Source: UBA6489 sp942490775 (GTDB lineage Bacteria; Patescibacteriota; Gracilibacteria; BD1-5; UBA6164). Taken from it: a stretch of 58,386 nt of DNA. Both the position numbers and the translations under genes were made by a program. Every line of letters starts with the position of its first letter. Positions within the stretch are counted from its first letter, which is position 1. The stretch covers positions 1 through 58,386 of the forward strand of contig CALNYL010000007.1 in NCBI GenBank assembly GCA_942490775.1, read 5' to 3'. Below the pieces are notes generated by a model, which was given only the letters and a program-made list of their open reading frames with translations, was not told where the DNA came from and made no database searches. Shown here piece after piece: positions 1 to 10,083 of this stretch.

Positions 1-227
1 AAAGATATGAAAGATTTGCTTTATGCTAGAGGGGTATAAGGCTTAAAGAGGAAATAAAAAAGAAGTATCAAGAAGCAGATGATATATTAGAGAAAGTCTT
101 AGTTGAAGAGTGAAATAAAGAAATGCTTGAAAAATTTAGAAAAGAAATAAAGTGAGAATGGAAAAAAGATTTTGATAGATATGAGAAATGAGAGATGTGA
201 CCTATGGAAAAAATTACTTATTGGTAG
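1..227 (+). pseudogene. 3' fragment of immunity-like paralogue (copy 0)
   Basis: With TGA as Gly the frame ending at the TAG at 225-227 gives a lysine- and glutamate-rich tail closing in EKITYW. It is clearly the same C-terminus as the tandem paralogues ending at 2153 and 3063 (EKITFW). The shared block reads roughly EMLEKFRKEIK, then W-KKDFDRYEKGEMGP. An in-frame TAG near 33-38 and the window edge mean only the last ~60 residues are readable, so this copy is broken or begins outside the window. By analogy with its paralogues and its position just before a nuclease toxin, it is inferred to be a toxin-immunity family member. No known immunity family was recognised. Confidence 0.5.
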
Positions 228-304
228 AAAGCCAGACTGGAAAGATATAAAAATGACATTATACCTCTTTGAATAAGTTTCTGAGCTATAGAATAACAGA
301 TAAA

Positions 305-1284
305 ATGAGTAATAAATGTATGAGATGTAAGATAAAAGTAGTAAGTAAAGTAGTAGATAAGGTAGAGGATCTAAAGAATCTAAAATTGTGAGATTTAAAA
401 GAAGAGTTTGCAGTAAATGCAGAAAATATTTATGACTGATCAAAAGAGAGAAGAAAACTAATAAAAGAAGAACTAGCTAAAAGAGATGCAACATTTTTTG
501 ATAATCTGACTCAAAATGAAACAATAAAATTTGTAAAATTCAGAGAAAATTTACCAGATACTGACAAAGAATTATTAGAAGATTTATTAAATCAGTTTGA
601 TCCAGATGCAAACGGATATTATTTTTTACTTTTTGAAGAAATGAACTGAATGAAGCAAAATTAGGAGATTGGGAGATAATAAACCAATTTGGGAAGATTT
701 AAAATCAAAAATATATAATCCTACAGGAAGTAGTAATAGTCAAAAGCTGTGAAGAAATCTAAAAAAATCACTATGAGATGAAGCTCAGAATATCATAGTA
801 ACACAAGAAAGATTAGCCCAAGCAGTTGATATGGAGTCTGATGTATGAGCTATACACCTTTCAGATTACAGTCCAGAAGCCCATCATCTTATACCTTCTA
901 GCTTTAATGGGAAGAATGCAACAAAAAAAACAAAAAGAACTAATTGAACAACTAGATGAAGCTTTTTGTAAAAACTGAACAGGTTTACATTGTATAGATT
1001 GAGTTTTCAATATGAACTCAGCAGAGAATGGTTTTATTATACCAAAGTGATTTCATTGACCAAATACTTATGCTGATCCAGAAAGTTATAATAGTAGAGT
1101 TTATACAAAAATAAGTGATGCTATGAATAAGGCTACAGATAATGGACTAACAAAAGAACAAGCAGTACTAAAAGAAATTAAGAAAATTAGAGAAGATATA
1201 GCAAATTGTAATTTAGCTATTTGTAATACTCAAGATAAAGCTTACAAGAAATTTGCACAAGAGGCATTAAAATTTTATAAATAA
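305..1284 (+). pseudogene. AHH-family (HNH/EndoVII superfamily) nuclease toxin, frameshifted
   Basis: Three reading frames must be joined, with slips near 645-665 and at the A-run near 918-935. The C-terminal third reads EAHHLIPSSF, then IDGVFNMNSAENGFIIPKG, FHGPNTYADPESYN and a Lys-rich helix ending at the TAA at 1282-1284. The AHH tripeptide, the Asn-rich 'N-AENG-IIP' stretch and a later H..Y are the hallmarks of the AHH nuclease family found at the C-termini of polymorphic toxins. The N-terminal ~100 residues (start MSNKCMRCK, choice uncertain) are unrecognised. It is followed 11 bp later by the first full immunity-like gene, the usual toxin-then-immunity order. Either it is a decayed cassette or the frameshifts are read errors. 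The nuclease assignment is firmer than its present activity. Confidence 0.62.
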
Positions 1285-1294
1285 AAAAAGAATT

Positions 1295-2153
1295 ATGTTT
1301 AATATATTTAAAAAGAAGCTAGTAGAAATATATAATTTATATAACTATTGGGATAAAGAAGGTAGAATCCCTGTTGTGAGAGATGTTCCTAATAAATTAG
1401 GGAAAATATATGTAAAAAAATATAAAGAAGATATTAATAAATCTATTGTTAACTTATATTCTCTGGGTTAAACAAGATGTAAATTTAAGGCAAATACAAT
1501 GAATTTCTAAAGGAAAATAAATATAAAACTAGATGTGAAGGAGCCAGTTGATTTATGGTATCAAATGATAGGTTTAAGGAATTTTCAGAGAAGGTTGAAT
1601 TTGAATTTTCCTGTTTTAGTAGAAAATAATAGAAGATATTTAGTCTCTTGGAGAAAACTATCTACTTTTAAGGGGACTATGCATTTGATTTAGAAGAAAC
1701 ATGATTTTGATGCATATGTGATTTCCCAATACTGATCCTCACATAGTTTTTAGGTCAGATGTTATGCAATATTATGATTGGAAAATGTTTAGTAGACAGT
1801 ACTCATTGATATAAATATATAACTTGAGAGATAAAAGAAAAAAATGGAAAAAGAAAGGCTTTTTATTTGCGTTTTTGAAAAAAGAAAATGTAATAAAAAG
1901 ATTATAATAAAGATAATTTTAGAAAAACATTTAAAAAAATCTATGGGGGATGAAAAGAGAGCATTAAATCTTGATGTGAAAAGAAAAATATTTACAAGAT
2001 ACAGATGAAGCTCTAGAACAAATCTTAATAGAAGACTGAGAAACAGAAATCTTAGAAAAGTTTAGAAAAGAGATGAAATGAATTTGGAAAAAAGATTTTG
2101 ATAGATACGAGAAGGGAGAAATGTGACCTTTGGAGAAAATTACTTTTTGGTAG
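1295..2153 (+). pseudogene. Immunity-like paralogue A, frameshifted
   Basis: It starts MFNIFKKKLVEIYNLYNYW and ends W-TAG. It is the first of four tandem relatives of about 280 codons. The N-terminus keeps the shared YWDKEGRIP block and the C-terminus keeps EILEKFRKEMK. Several one-base slips between about 1430 and 1980 break the centre. It lies 11 bp after the AHH nuclease toxin gene, so an immunity role is inferred from position. The sequence has no signal peptide or membrane segment, as expected for a cytoplasmic immunity protein. The family was not recognised. Confidence 0.5.
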
Positions 2154-2162
2154 GAAATTTAG

Positions 2163-2196
2163 CATCTAATTTAAATATTAGAGGCATTTTAGGTTT
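2163..2196 (+). terminator. Hairpin between immunity copies A and B
   Basis: An imperfect stem (catctaat paired with attagagg) is followed by a T-rich tail, directly after the TAG of copy A. The same hairpin, with a perfect stem, follows copy B. Confidence 0.5.
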
Positions 2197-2210
2197 TTAA
2201 TTTTAGAACC

Positions 2211-3063
2211 ATGTTTGATATATTTAAAAAGAAACCAACAGAAGTGTATCATTTATATACTTATTGGGATAAAGAGGGTAGAATTCCTGTTATAAGAAAG
2301 CCACCTAAGAAGATAGTTCAAATGTTTAGAAATGCTTCTACAGAAATTAATGAAAATTTATTGCTAACGAATTATCTTAGATTAAAACCAGATAGATTTA
2401 AGGATGAAAATATATGAATTTCTCAAAAAGGGAAAATAAATATAAAGTTAGATGTAGAACAGTGAGATTGTGGTTTTTGGGTTTCAAATGATAGGTTTAA
2501 AGAGTTTTCAGAGAGAGAAAATTTAGGATTAGAATTTTTTCCTGTTTTGGTAGAAAATAAGAGAAGATATTTAGTTTCTTGGAGAAAATTACCTACTTTT
2601 TGGAGTTATGATTTGGATTTAGAAGAAAATGAATATGATGAATATTGATTAAAAAAATGAGAGCCAAACTATGTTTTTAGTTCAGATGTTATACAATACT
2701 ATGATTGGAAGATGTTTTGTGGTAGTACACATGTATCTAAATATATAACATGAGACATAAAAAGAAAAATGGAGAAAGAAAATTTTTATTTATTTTCAAA
2801 GAAGAAAATGTACTCAAAAAGCATTTAATAAAAAGTAGTAGAAGAGCATTTAAAAAATCAGGAAAGATGAAAGAGCATAAACAAACTTGTCAAGAAAAGA
2901 ATATGGAAACTGGAATAGCTCTAGAACAAATCCCTAATAGAGAGACTGAGAAACAGAAACCTTAGAAAAGTTTAGAAATGAGATGAATTGAATTTGGAAA
3001 AAAGATTTTGATAGGTATGAAAAAGGGGAAATGTGACCTTTGGAGAAAGTGACTTTTTGGTAG
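2211..3063 (+). pseudogene. Immunity-like paralogue B
   Basis: It starts MFDIFKKKPTEVYHLYTYW. The first ~70 residues are open, then TGA-Gly codons carry the frame through KINIKLDVEQGDCGFW, RFKEFSERENLGLEF, a PVLVENKRRYLVSWRKLP block, and YVFSSDVIQYYDWKMF to ITGDIK. Frame slips after about 2750 interrupt the final third, which resumes with the conserved KKDFDRYEKGEMGPLEKVTFW tail in two pieces. DNA identity to copy C is very high over roughly 2460-2750 versus 3370-3660, so the two are recent duplicates. A role as immunity to the upstream nuclease is inferred only from order. Confidence 0.5.
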
Positions 3064-3070
3064 GAAATTT

Positions 3071-3100
3071 AGCCTCTAATTTAAATATTAGAGGCATTTT
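3071..3100 (+). terminator. Hairpin between immunity copies B and C
   Basis: cctctaat and attagagg form an 8 bp stem followed by a T-rich run, directly after the stop of copy B. Confidence 0.55.
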
Positions 3101-3120
3101 AGGTTTTTAATTTTAGAACC

Positions 3121-3981
3121 ATGTTTGATATATTTAAAAAGAAACCAACAGAAGTGTATCATTTATATACTTATTGGGATAAAGAGAGGTAGGATCCCTG
3201 TTATAAGGGATGTTCCAGATGAGTTATGAAAGATATATGCAAAAAGTATAAAGGAGATATTAATAAAAATCTATTACTTACTAATTATCTCAGATTAAAA
3301 CCAGATAGATTTAAGGATGAAAATATATGAATTTCTCCAAAGGAAAAATAAATATAAAACTAGATGTAGAAGATTGAGATTGTGATTTTTGGATTTCAAA
3401 TGATAGGTTTAAAGAGTTTTCAGAGAGAGAAAATTTAGGATTAGAATTTTTTCCTGTTTTGGTAGAAAATAAGAGAAGATATTTAGTTTCTTGGAGAAAA
3501 TTACCTACTTTTTGGAGTTATGATTTGGATTTAGAAGAAAATGAATATGATGAATATTGATTAAAAAAATGAGAGCCAAACTATGTTTTTAGTTCAGATG
3601 TTATACAATACTATGATTGGAAGATGTTTTGTGGTAGTGCACATGTATCTAAATATATAACATGAGACATAAAAGAAAAAATGGAGAAAGAAAATTTTTT
3701 ATTTATTTTTCAAGAAAGAAAATGTACTCAAAAAGCATTTAATAAAAAAGTAGTAGAAGAGCATTTAAAAAAATCTAGGAAAGATGAAAAGAAAACCTTA
3801 AATAAACTTGTCAGAAAAGAATATGAAGATACAGACGAAGCCCTAGAAAAAATCCTAATAGAAGACTGAGAAACAGAAATTCTAGAAAAATTTAGAAATG
3901 AAATGAAAGGCATTTGGAAAAAAGATTTTGATAGATATGAAAAGGGGAGATGGATCAATGGAAGAAGTAAGTTCGTGGTAG
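3121..3981 (+). pseudogene. Immunity-like paralogue C
   Basis: This is the third tandem copy. Its start is identical to copy B (MFDIFKKKPTEVYHLY). The C-terminal third is the best preserved of the set: ITGDIKEKMEKENFLF, QERKCTQKAFNKK, RKEYEDTDEALEKIL, EILEKFRNEMKGIW. An early slip (aaagagaggtagg, where copy B has aaagagggtag, near 3181) and another near 3338 break the N-terminal half. No domain was recognised. Together with copies A, B and D it makes a tandem array of one cytoplasmic family, probably immunity or decoy genes. Confidence 0.5.
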
Positions 3982-3988
3982 GAAAATT

Positions 3989-4020
3989 ACCCTTAGAATT
4001 AATTTTTTAAGGGTATTTTA
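3989..4020 (+). terminator. Hairpin between immunity copies C and D
   Basis: acccttagaatt and aattttttaagggt pair to form a stem, followed by atttta, right after the end of copy C. The stem sequence differs from those after copies A and B but occupies the same position. Confidence 0.5.
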
Positions 4021-4037
4021 GCTTGTAATAATTTATT

Positions 4038-4893
4038 ATGTTTAATTTATTTAAGAAAAAAGAGCCTGTAAGAATATATAATCTGCATACTTTTCTGGAT
4101 GAAAGATCAGCAGAAAGAGATGTTCCTAAAAAGTTATCTAAAGTTTTTTGAGCAAATAGATGATCCCAAGTAAATAATTATATGTTAAGCCATAATTATT
4201 TAAGATTAAATCCAAATAGATTTAAGGATGAGAATATATGATATTTTAAAAAGTGAAAAATTGAATTAGATGTAGAAAAAGCAGATTGTGGTTTATGGAT
4301 TTCAAGCGGAAAATTTAAAGAATTTTCAGAAAAGGAAAATCTATGATTAGAATTTTTTTTCCTGTTTTGGTAGAAAATGAAGAAAATATTTAACATCTCG
4401 GAAAAAATTTCCGCACTTTTGATCGTTTTGATGTAGACTTGGAAAAAACACCTTTTGATAAATATTGACATTCTAAAAGTGATCCTCATCTAGTATTTGA
4501 TCAGATGTAATAGAGTATTATAATCGGAAGATATTTGCCAGTTTTTGGCTTATATATATATATATATATATATATAACAGGAGATTTAAAAGAAAAAATG
4601 GAAAAAGAAAATTTTAAATTTACATTTTGGGAAAGAAATTGTACACAAGTAAAATTTAATAAAGAAAGGTAGAAAAACATTTAGCAAAATGAAGAGAGTA
4701 TGAAAGAAAAGCTTTAAAAGAATGATACAAAAAAGAATACGAAAGAACTGACGAAGCCCTAGAACAGATCCTAAAAGAAGACTGAGAAACAGAACTACTA
4801 GAAAAATTTAGAAAAGAGATGAAATGAATTTGGAAAAGAGATTTTGAGAGGTATGAAAAAATGAGAAATGTGACCTTTGGGAAAGTGAAGTTC
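4038..4893 (+). pseudogene. Immunity-like paralogue D, degenerate
   Basis: It starts MFNLFKKKEPVRIYNLHTF and continues through NYLRLNPNRFKDENIG and SGKFKEFSEKENLG before a slip in a T-run near 4357. This is the most divergent member. It carries a (TA)n expansion at 4551-4576 where copies B and C have only a short AT stretch. Later fragments (TDEALEQILKEDGETELLEK and an RDFERYE block) match the family C-terminus. The usual W-TAG end is lost and the gene runs into the next toxin start at 4894. Confidence 0.45.
4551..4576 (+). repeat. (TA)13 microsatellite inside immunity copy D
   Basis: An uninterrupted TA dinucleotide run lies at the point where paralogues B and C read ctaaatatataac. It shifts the reading frame relative to them. 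Confidence 0.85.
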
Positions 4894-6014
4894 ATGGCTA
4901 AAACAACACACACAATCTACCATGAATTTGACTATGAATGAGACCCAAGCGACTTTCGGAAATGATTTCAAGACCAACTAACACTAGAATGATACAATGT
5001 ACTAATCTGAGCAGCAGCAATGGTAGCTTGAGCGAGTATAGCTAAAAGAAAAGCACTATCACAACTATTTGAAAAAATAAAGAAAAAAGCTGCCAAGAAA
5101 CTATGAGCCAAACTAGCAGCCAAAGCAGTACCATTTCTATGACGGTGACTATTAGCTTTAGATATAGCCCTTACAGCTAATGAGATAAGAGAACTAGACA
5201 AAGCATGTAAAGCTGAGGAAAACACAGAAGGTTATAGCCCTTGGTACTACCGCTGAAGAAGAACAGTTGTTATGGCATTTGTTTGAATTGGGTTTGTTAG
5301 TGCAAGTGATTCTTTCTCAAAAGTAAAAACAATTTTCAGTAATCTTAGTGATATAGCAAAGACTCAAAAAAAGAGAATTCAAAAGTTATTATGAGATAGT
5401 TGAGAAGATGTAGTTCTGGAAAATTTTACTGACTCTTTGAGAGAAATAACAGAAGACACAAGAGAAAAGGTACTAAAAGCTTTAGATGGAATTGATGATA
5501 TAACAGCTAAATGAGTAGTGAAAAGGTTCCCAAACAGATGAAAGTTTGATTTTGCAGATAAGATAGATGAAGTTGGTGATGTTTGAATATGGGGGAAGAA
5601 TGTGAAGTTGAAAAATGCTGATGAGATTGAGGAGTTAAAAAGAATTAGGGATTTACCACAAAATTTAAAATGAGGAGAAGGAGAGGATTTTTGGAGAATA
5701 TTTGCTTGAAAAGAATGAGCTCCCTTAAAGGAGGAATCCTTTTAACATCAATAATCCTCCATATCCTTGAACAAGAAATGCAGATGCATATGACTTTGCT
5801 CAAAAAACCATATATGAAGTAAAAAACTATGGATGATGAAATGTACGATATGAAGTAGGATAACAGAGGAAATACAAAATGATATTCGGTTATTAAATAA
5901 TAATGCTGATGCTAGAAAAAAGTTATACGGACTTTTTTAGAAGAATGACCTTCTTGACCATTAAAGGATATGTTAGAAAAAAATGGTATAGAATATATTA
6001 TATTTACAAATTAA
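4894..6014 (+). pseudogene. Polymorphic-toxin-like protein with C-terminal PD-(D/E)xK-like domain, frameshifted
   Basis: The start is MAKTTHTIYHEFDYEGDP. It is followed by an Ala/Gly-rich segment, the pre-toxin block KAVPFLGRGLLALDI, ELDKACKAEENTEGYSPWYY and GRRTVVMAF, and then a charged helical region. The open frame ends near 5743. Shifted frames continue the protein through RNADAYDFAQKTIYEVKNY and EIQNDIRLLNNNADARKK to GIEYIIFTN-stop. The pattern D...(E)xK with a small basic context (TIYEVKNY) looks like a restriction-endonuclease-fold toxin domain, but that is a motif-level guess. The LGRGL...ELDxAC...GRR block recurs at 6464 and 10084, so these are modular toxins with a shared front and swapped ends. 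The next gene begins 11 bp downstream and is a probable immunity partner. Confidence 0.55.
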
Positions 6015-6024
6015 TTTTTATAAA

Positions 6025-6445
6025 ATGTCTAGCTTTAAAGAATATGATTTTGAAAAATACTCTATTTTAGATATAAAAGAATATGTAGAAAAAAAAATGA
6101 TATAAAACAGAAGTTGTTCCTGAGACTATAAATTGACCTAGAACTTTACATTTGTTAGATACAGATATTTATTTTGATTATCCTGAGATATCTAGTGGTA
6201 AGCCATTTTATTCTTGTTTAAGATTTGAAACTTATCCTAAACCAATAAATTGTAGAAAAAAGTAAAGAAGCTTTTATATTGGCTTAAAAGAAAATTTTGG
6301 GCCAAAAAAGATCAAAGTTTTAACCAAAATAAAAGATGAAGATAAACTATTTGTAAGAAATCGGGATGAGGTTAGGGCAGAATTAAAAGAAGAGGAAGAA
6401 AAAAAGGAAAAGTGAGAAAAAGAAAAATGGTATAAACTTTGGTAG
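6025..6445 (+). pseudogene. Probable immunity protein to the preceding toxin, frameshifted
   Basis: It starts MSSFKEYDFEKYSILDIKEY, 11 bp after the toxin stop. Frame slips occur in the A9 run near 6093 and again near 6253-6280. Joined frames give KTEVVPETINGPRTLHLLDT, PFYSCLRFETYPKPI and VLTKIKDEDKLFVRNRDEV, then a Glu/Lys tail ending WYKLW-stop. Ending in Trp-TAG is shared with the other small genes of this region (2153, 3063, 10071). Nothing suggests secretion. The immunity role is inferred from position and size (~140 aa). Confidence 0.45.
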
Positions 6446-6463
6446 AAAGTTTAACTCTTTTAA

Positions 6464-7338
6464 TTAGTAGCAGTTTGAACATGAATGTGAATAGCCTGAC
6501 TAAAAAAAGTACTTTGGTGAGTTGGAAAAGAAGCAGCAGAAAAATGATGAAAAAAAGCTTTAGCTAAATTTGCAGCAAGATGAATTCCAATTTTATGACG
6601 GTGATTAATGGCTTACGGAGTATATTCAGTAGCAAGTGAAGCCTATGAACTAGATCAAGCATGTAGATGATGAGTAGATTTAGAATGATATACACCATAC
6701 TATTACTGTTAAAGAAGAAGTATAGTAGTGGCTTTGGTGGCAGAATTATTGGTTTTGAGGAAGATTAAGGTTAAGAGTATTTTTAGTGGGTTGAGTAAAA
6801 ATGGTAAGGAATGAAAAAAAGCAATGCAAGAAGCTTTACCAGATTTATGAGATGATATTTTTGAAGATGTAAGAAAAGGATTAGAAGAAATAGATTGATT
6901 AAAACAATGAAAAGTAAATACTCTTTTGGAAAAGGCAAAAGATGCTACCGAAAGATCAGTTGAATTTATGATTAAAAAATATATCAAAAAAATAAAGATG
7001 CAAGAGATTTATGACAACCAGCCGTACAAATAAGATTTTTAGATGAAATGTTTGATTATTTGAAAGATAAACCATTTAGTGTACAAAAAATGATAGATAA
7101 TTGATTTATAAAAAAAGCTAGGTATTCACAAGACGAATTATGAGATTTATTTAAAATTTATAAAGACAATGATTTATAATCTAAACGAGTAGCAGAAGCA
7201 TTTGAAAAAATGAGTATCAAAATGAATGAAAAAGGCTCTAATCTTCCCAGAGTAGAAAAACAAGGCGGTAAATTTACTAAATTTTTAATTCCTTCAAACA
7301 AAAACGAGCAGCCAGTTTTTTGATATATCGATCTTTAG
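6464..7338 (+). pseudogene. Polymorphic-toxin-like protein, second copy of the pre-toxin module
   Basis: No convincing start codon is visible. The readable frame begins LVAVGTGMGIAGLKKVLW and continues through KFAARGIPILGRGLMAYG, ELDQACRGGVDLEGYTPYYY. An in-frame TAA near 6710 sits where the sister copy at 10220 has a Gly codon (cgg instead of the local tta). Beyond it VRKGLEEIDGLKQGKVN and, after a slip at the A-run near 6990, FLDEMFDYLKDKPFSVQKMI and VAEAFEKMSIKMNEKGSNLP lead to a stop at 7336-7338, right beside the ISL3 gene. The C-terminal domain is unrecognised and differs from that of the 4894 toxin. Confidence 0.5.
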
Positions 7339-7340
7339 TT

Positions 7341-8653
7341 CTAAAACCATGAGAAACTCTTTTTTGCTACCTTGCAAAGATTATTAATTCCTTCAGTTAA
7401 GACATTAGTAAATTTAAAATCCTTAGTTGAATGTTCAGTATATCACTTAATTCATTTATACCATATCTTTATAGTTCTACCAAACTGCTTTATCCTGTAA
7501 TGTTCACTAGATAAAGCATCATCTCTAATTCTATCAATTTCTTTTAAATTTAGTTCATCTAAAGCATCGTAAAAATCTTCTTTTAATGTCCGTGCTTCCT
7601 GTAAAAAGCCTAAGTAATCAAACTCTTTAAAAATTTGATTAAGCCTAAGTCTTTGTTGTCAGCTAAGATTCTTTTCTCTGTACATAAAAAGTAACCTATA
7701 ACTTCTCAATAAAATATTCTGGTGTTATTTCATTAGTAATCTACTACTTCTCACTTTGAATTTAACAAGTCTTTTATTTATTTGAGCTATGTTTTGTCTT
7801 TGCTCTGCTTTTTCTTTATATTTTTTTCATAGCTTTTATTTTTTTCTTATCGGTCTGTTTTTTTGTTTAGTTCTTCAATATTTTCTTTTGTTATTTTAGA
7901 ACCTATTTTTTTACCTAATTTATGTATATCCTCTAGTTTAACGAAATTCATTGATAGAGTGTATCTTGATATTTCCATTACTCAATCAATAACTCTATTA
8001 GCCTCTTGGTATAGATGATATTTATCTACAGTTTGTATTGGATTTCAGCATATTTCATCTAAACTTTTAGCATATCATTTATTCATATCTGTGCTATATC
8101 ACTTGATTTTTTCATGGTATTTAACTGGTAATACTTTTAATATCCAGTTATCAAGTTTTTCTTTTGTTATTCAATCTATTATTGCTAATAATTCTCAAGT
8201 CTTTAGTTCTGTTATTATTAATACCATATCTCTTCATGAAAAGCTATGTTCATCTACTCATAGGTATACTTCTTCTAAGTTTCTTATTATTTCTATTCAT
8301 CTTTTATTTATTAAGTTTATATCTATTCTATCAAGTATAGAATCTATTACACAATTTGAGGTTTGATATAGTTTAGCAAGCTTATTTCAGCTTATAAATC
8401 ACCAATTCCATTGAATGTATTGTTCAAATTGTTTTGTGTAAAATCAGTGATTATTTTCAAAATCAAATTTCTCATAAAATTTCTTTTTACATTTTGTACA
8501 TCTGAAATACCTTTTATGTATTTCTAATTTTACTATTTTATCTCATCAATATGGCATATGATTTATTAGTTTCTTTTGTCTATGTAGTTTAGTATCATGT
8601 CTTTTATTTGTACTTAAGCCACAATGAGGACATATTGTATTGTGTATTTTCAT
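7341..8653 (-). pseudogene. ISL3-family transposase (IS204/IS1001/IS1096 type), frameshifted
   Basis: Reading from the ATG at 8653, an N-terminal zinc-finger-like part has CPHCG and RCTKCKKKF. It is followed by the DDE core: GVDEHSFSGRDMVLIITE (first Asp), STDMNKGYAKSLDEI (second Asp) and the typical VDKYHLYQEANRVIDG. The C-terminal LTEGINNLCKVAKK carries the expected Glu. Slips near 7810-7850 and 7650-7700 break the frame, so it is probably inactive. Clear terminal inverted repeats were not found. The element abuts the stop of the upstream toxin gene at 7338. Confidence 0.8.
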
Positions 8654-8952
8654 CTAATCTTAAAAACCATTGTCTTGTTTTCATCGTAAATTCAAAAGAT
8701 TCTTACTTTTTTCCAATTTAAATTTAATATTTTTTAAAATATGGTATAGTGTACATGAGAAATTTGTTAATTTTTAAAGTGTTTTTGGAATCTTTTATTT
8801 TAGCATATTTCTCACTTAATTTTCAACTTTAAAAGGGACAAAAGTTTTATTACAAAACTTTTGTCCTTTTGACTTCCTTACTTTTTACCTTAGGTATGTA
8901 TAAATATTAGTTTTTCTTCTCTAGTATTTTTCACGGTACATAGAATAGAGCC
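8654..8952. other. Intergenic stretch with no gene seen
   Basis: An AT-rich spacer between the ISL3 transposase start and the small ORF at 8953. It contains the hairpin at 8831-8871 and otherwise nothing recognisable. Confidence 0.5.
8831..8871. terminator. Strong hairpin
   Basis: A 13 bp stem (ggacaaaagtttt with aaaacttttgtcc) closes on a 5 nt loop. The flanking A and T runs would let it act in either direction. Confidence 0.55.
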
Positions 8953-9282
8953 ATGAAAAATGTAGAAAGATGAGAAATAATATTTGTAGTAAAAAAAAAT
9001 GGTAGTTTGATAGCCTCTGCGAGAAGAGAAATAGTAGATGGGAAAACATGAAGTGATTATTATGATAAAATACCACATCCCACACTTTCAGGATGAGAGC
9101 CAGTAAAAACAGCTGGGATTATACTACCAGAATTTGATGATGCTTGAAATGTTATAAAAATAACTGTTAAAAATAAATCATGACATTTTAAACCAGAATA
9201 TGAAACATTAGATAGTAGTGGGATTGAAGATATACTACAAGGTAAATATCCTAATAGAGAAATAGAATTGTTACCCTTTTAA
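8953..9282 (+). CDS. Small toxin-region protein with an SGHFKPE module
   Basis: This 109-residue protein starts MKNVERGEIIFVVKKNGSL, and an in-frame TAG at 8941 fixes the upstream limit. It contains HPTLSGGEPVKTAGIILPE, then VIKITVKNKSGHFKPEYETL. The order 'H-S-GG-PV-AG-I ... NKSGHFKP' resembles a module I associate with the C-termini of secreted toxins and effectors, where the pattern is usually SGHYKP; this is a motif-level resemblance only. There is no signal peptide. The next gene starts 12 bp later and looks like the partner. It is intact, unlike most genes around it. Confidence 0.5.
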
Positions 9283-9293
9283 AAAATATTATT

Positions 9294-10071
9294 ATGATAC
9301 ATATAATAAATAAATATAATAGCAAGAAGACTTCTTTAAAAAAAGTAAAAGAAAATCTTTGGGAATTTGATACTAAAAGTATACAAAAAGTATATGATAG
9401 TGGAGGGAATTATACAGATTCAAATGATATAACTGTAGCTAATAGTACAATTAATAAAAAAGGAATAAAAAGTTTTATAAAGGAGTTAAAAAAATTTTTG
9501 ATAGAAAAAAACAAAAAAGAAAAGAAATATATTCCAAAATGGAAAATAAATCCCGCTGACATATATTTTTGATTTAGATATTATGAATGAGATAAATTTC
9601 CATTTGAAATAGGAATATATGTTAGAAATAAATATTTAAAAAATTTTACGGTAAGTTACTATATGAGGTATGGAGAGGATAACTCTGAAAAATTTGAATG
9701 AAGTATGTACTTTTTTAAACCAATTTCTTTTAGAAAAATACATAATAGATTTAGAAGAAGAGATTTGAGAAGAAGTAAAAGTAAAGTGAGTAAATATAGA
9801 TAAAGAAAAAGTAGAAAAACAACTAAAAGACTGGCAAGAAGAACTAGCAGAAGCAAAAAGAAAAATAGATGAAGAAATAAAATTGTGACTACGAGATAAA
9901 AAATGGAGCATGGATAGAAAAAAAGAAGAAATTCCAGAGAAAGAGCCATTAAAAGAAGAGGAAATAAGTGAAGAAGACTTAAAAAAATCTATAAAAAAAC
10001 GGTGTAAAGAAATAAAGGAAGCTAATGAAAGAAATAGAATAAAAAATAAAAAATGGTATAGGTTTTGGTAG
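9294..10071 (+). pseudogene. Probable immunity-type protein, one frameshift
   Basis: It starts MIHIINKYNSKKTSLKKVKE, 12 bp after the preceding ORF. The first ~145 residues are open with TGA as Gly (PADIYFGFRYYEGDKFPFEI, NFTVSYYMRYGEDNSEKF). A slip in the T-run near 9712 separates a Glu/Lys-rich C-terminal coiled region (EKVEKQLKDWQEELAEAKRK) that ends KKWYRFW-stop. The Trp-TAG ending and charged tail match the other small genes paired with toxins here. The family is not recognised; the immunity role is inferred. Confidence 0.45.
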
Positions 10072-10083
10072 AAAATTAAATTT

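Noticed and set aside
99..443. Minus-strand Leu/Phe-rich ORF
   Set aside because: A shadow of the charged immunity-like tail and toxin N-terminus on the plus strand.
1..5000. CRISPR-like repetition in the first 5 kb
   Set aside because: The repeats are ~900 bp gene paralogues, not short regularly spaced repeats. No CRISPR array was seen anywhere in the window.
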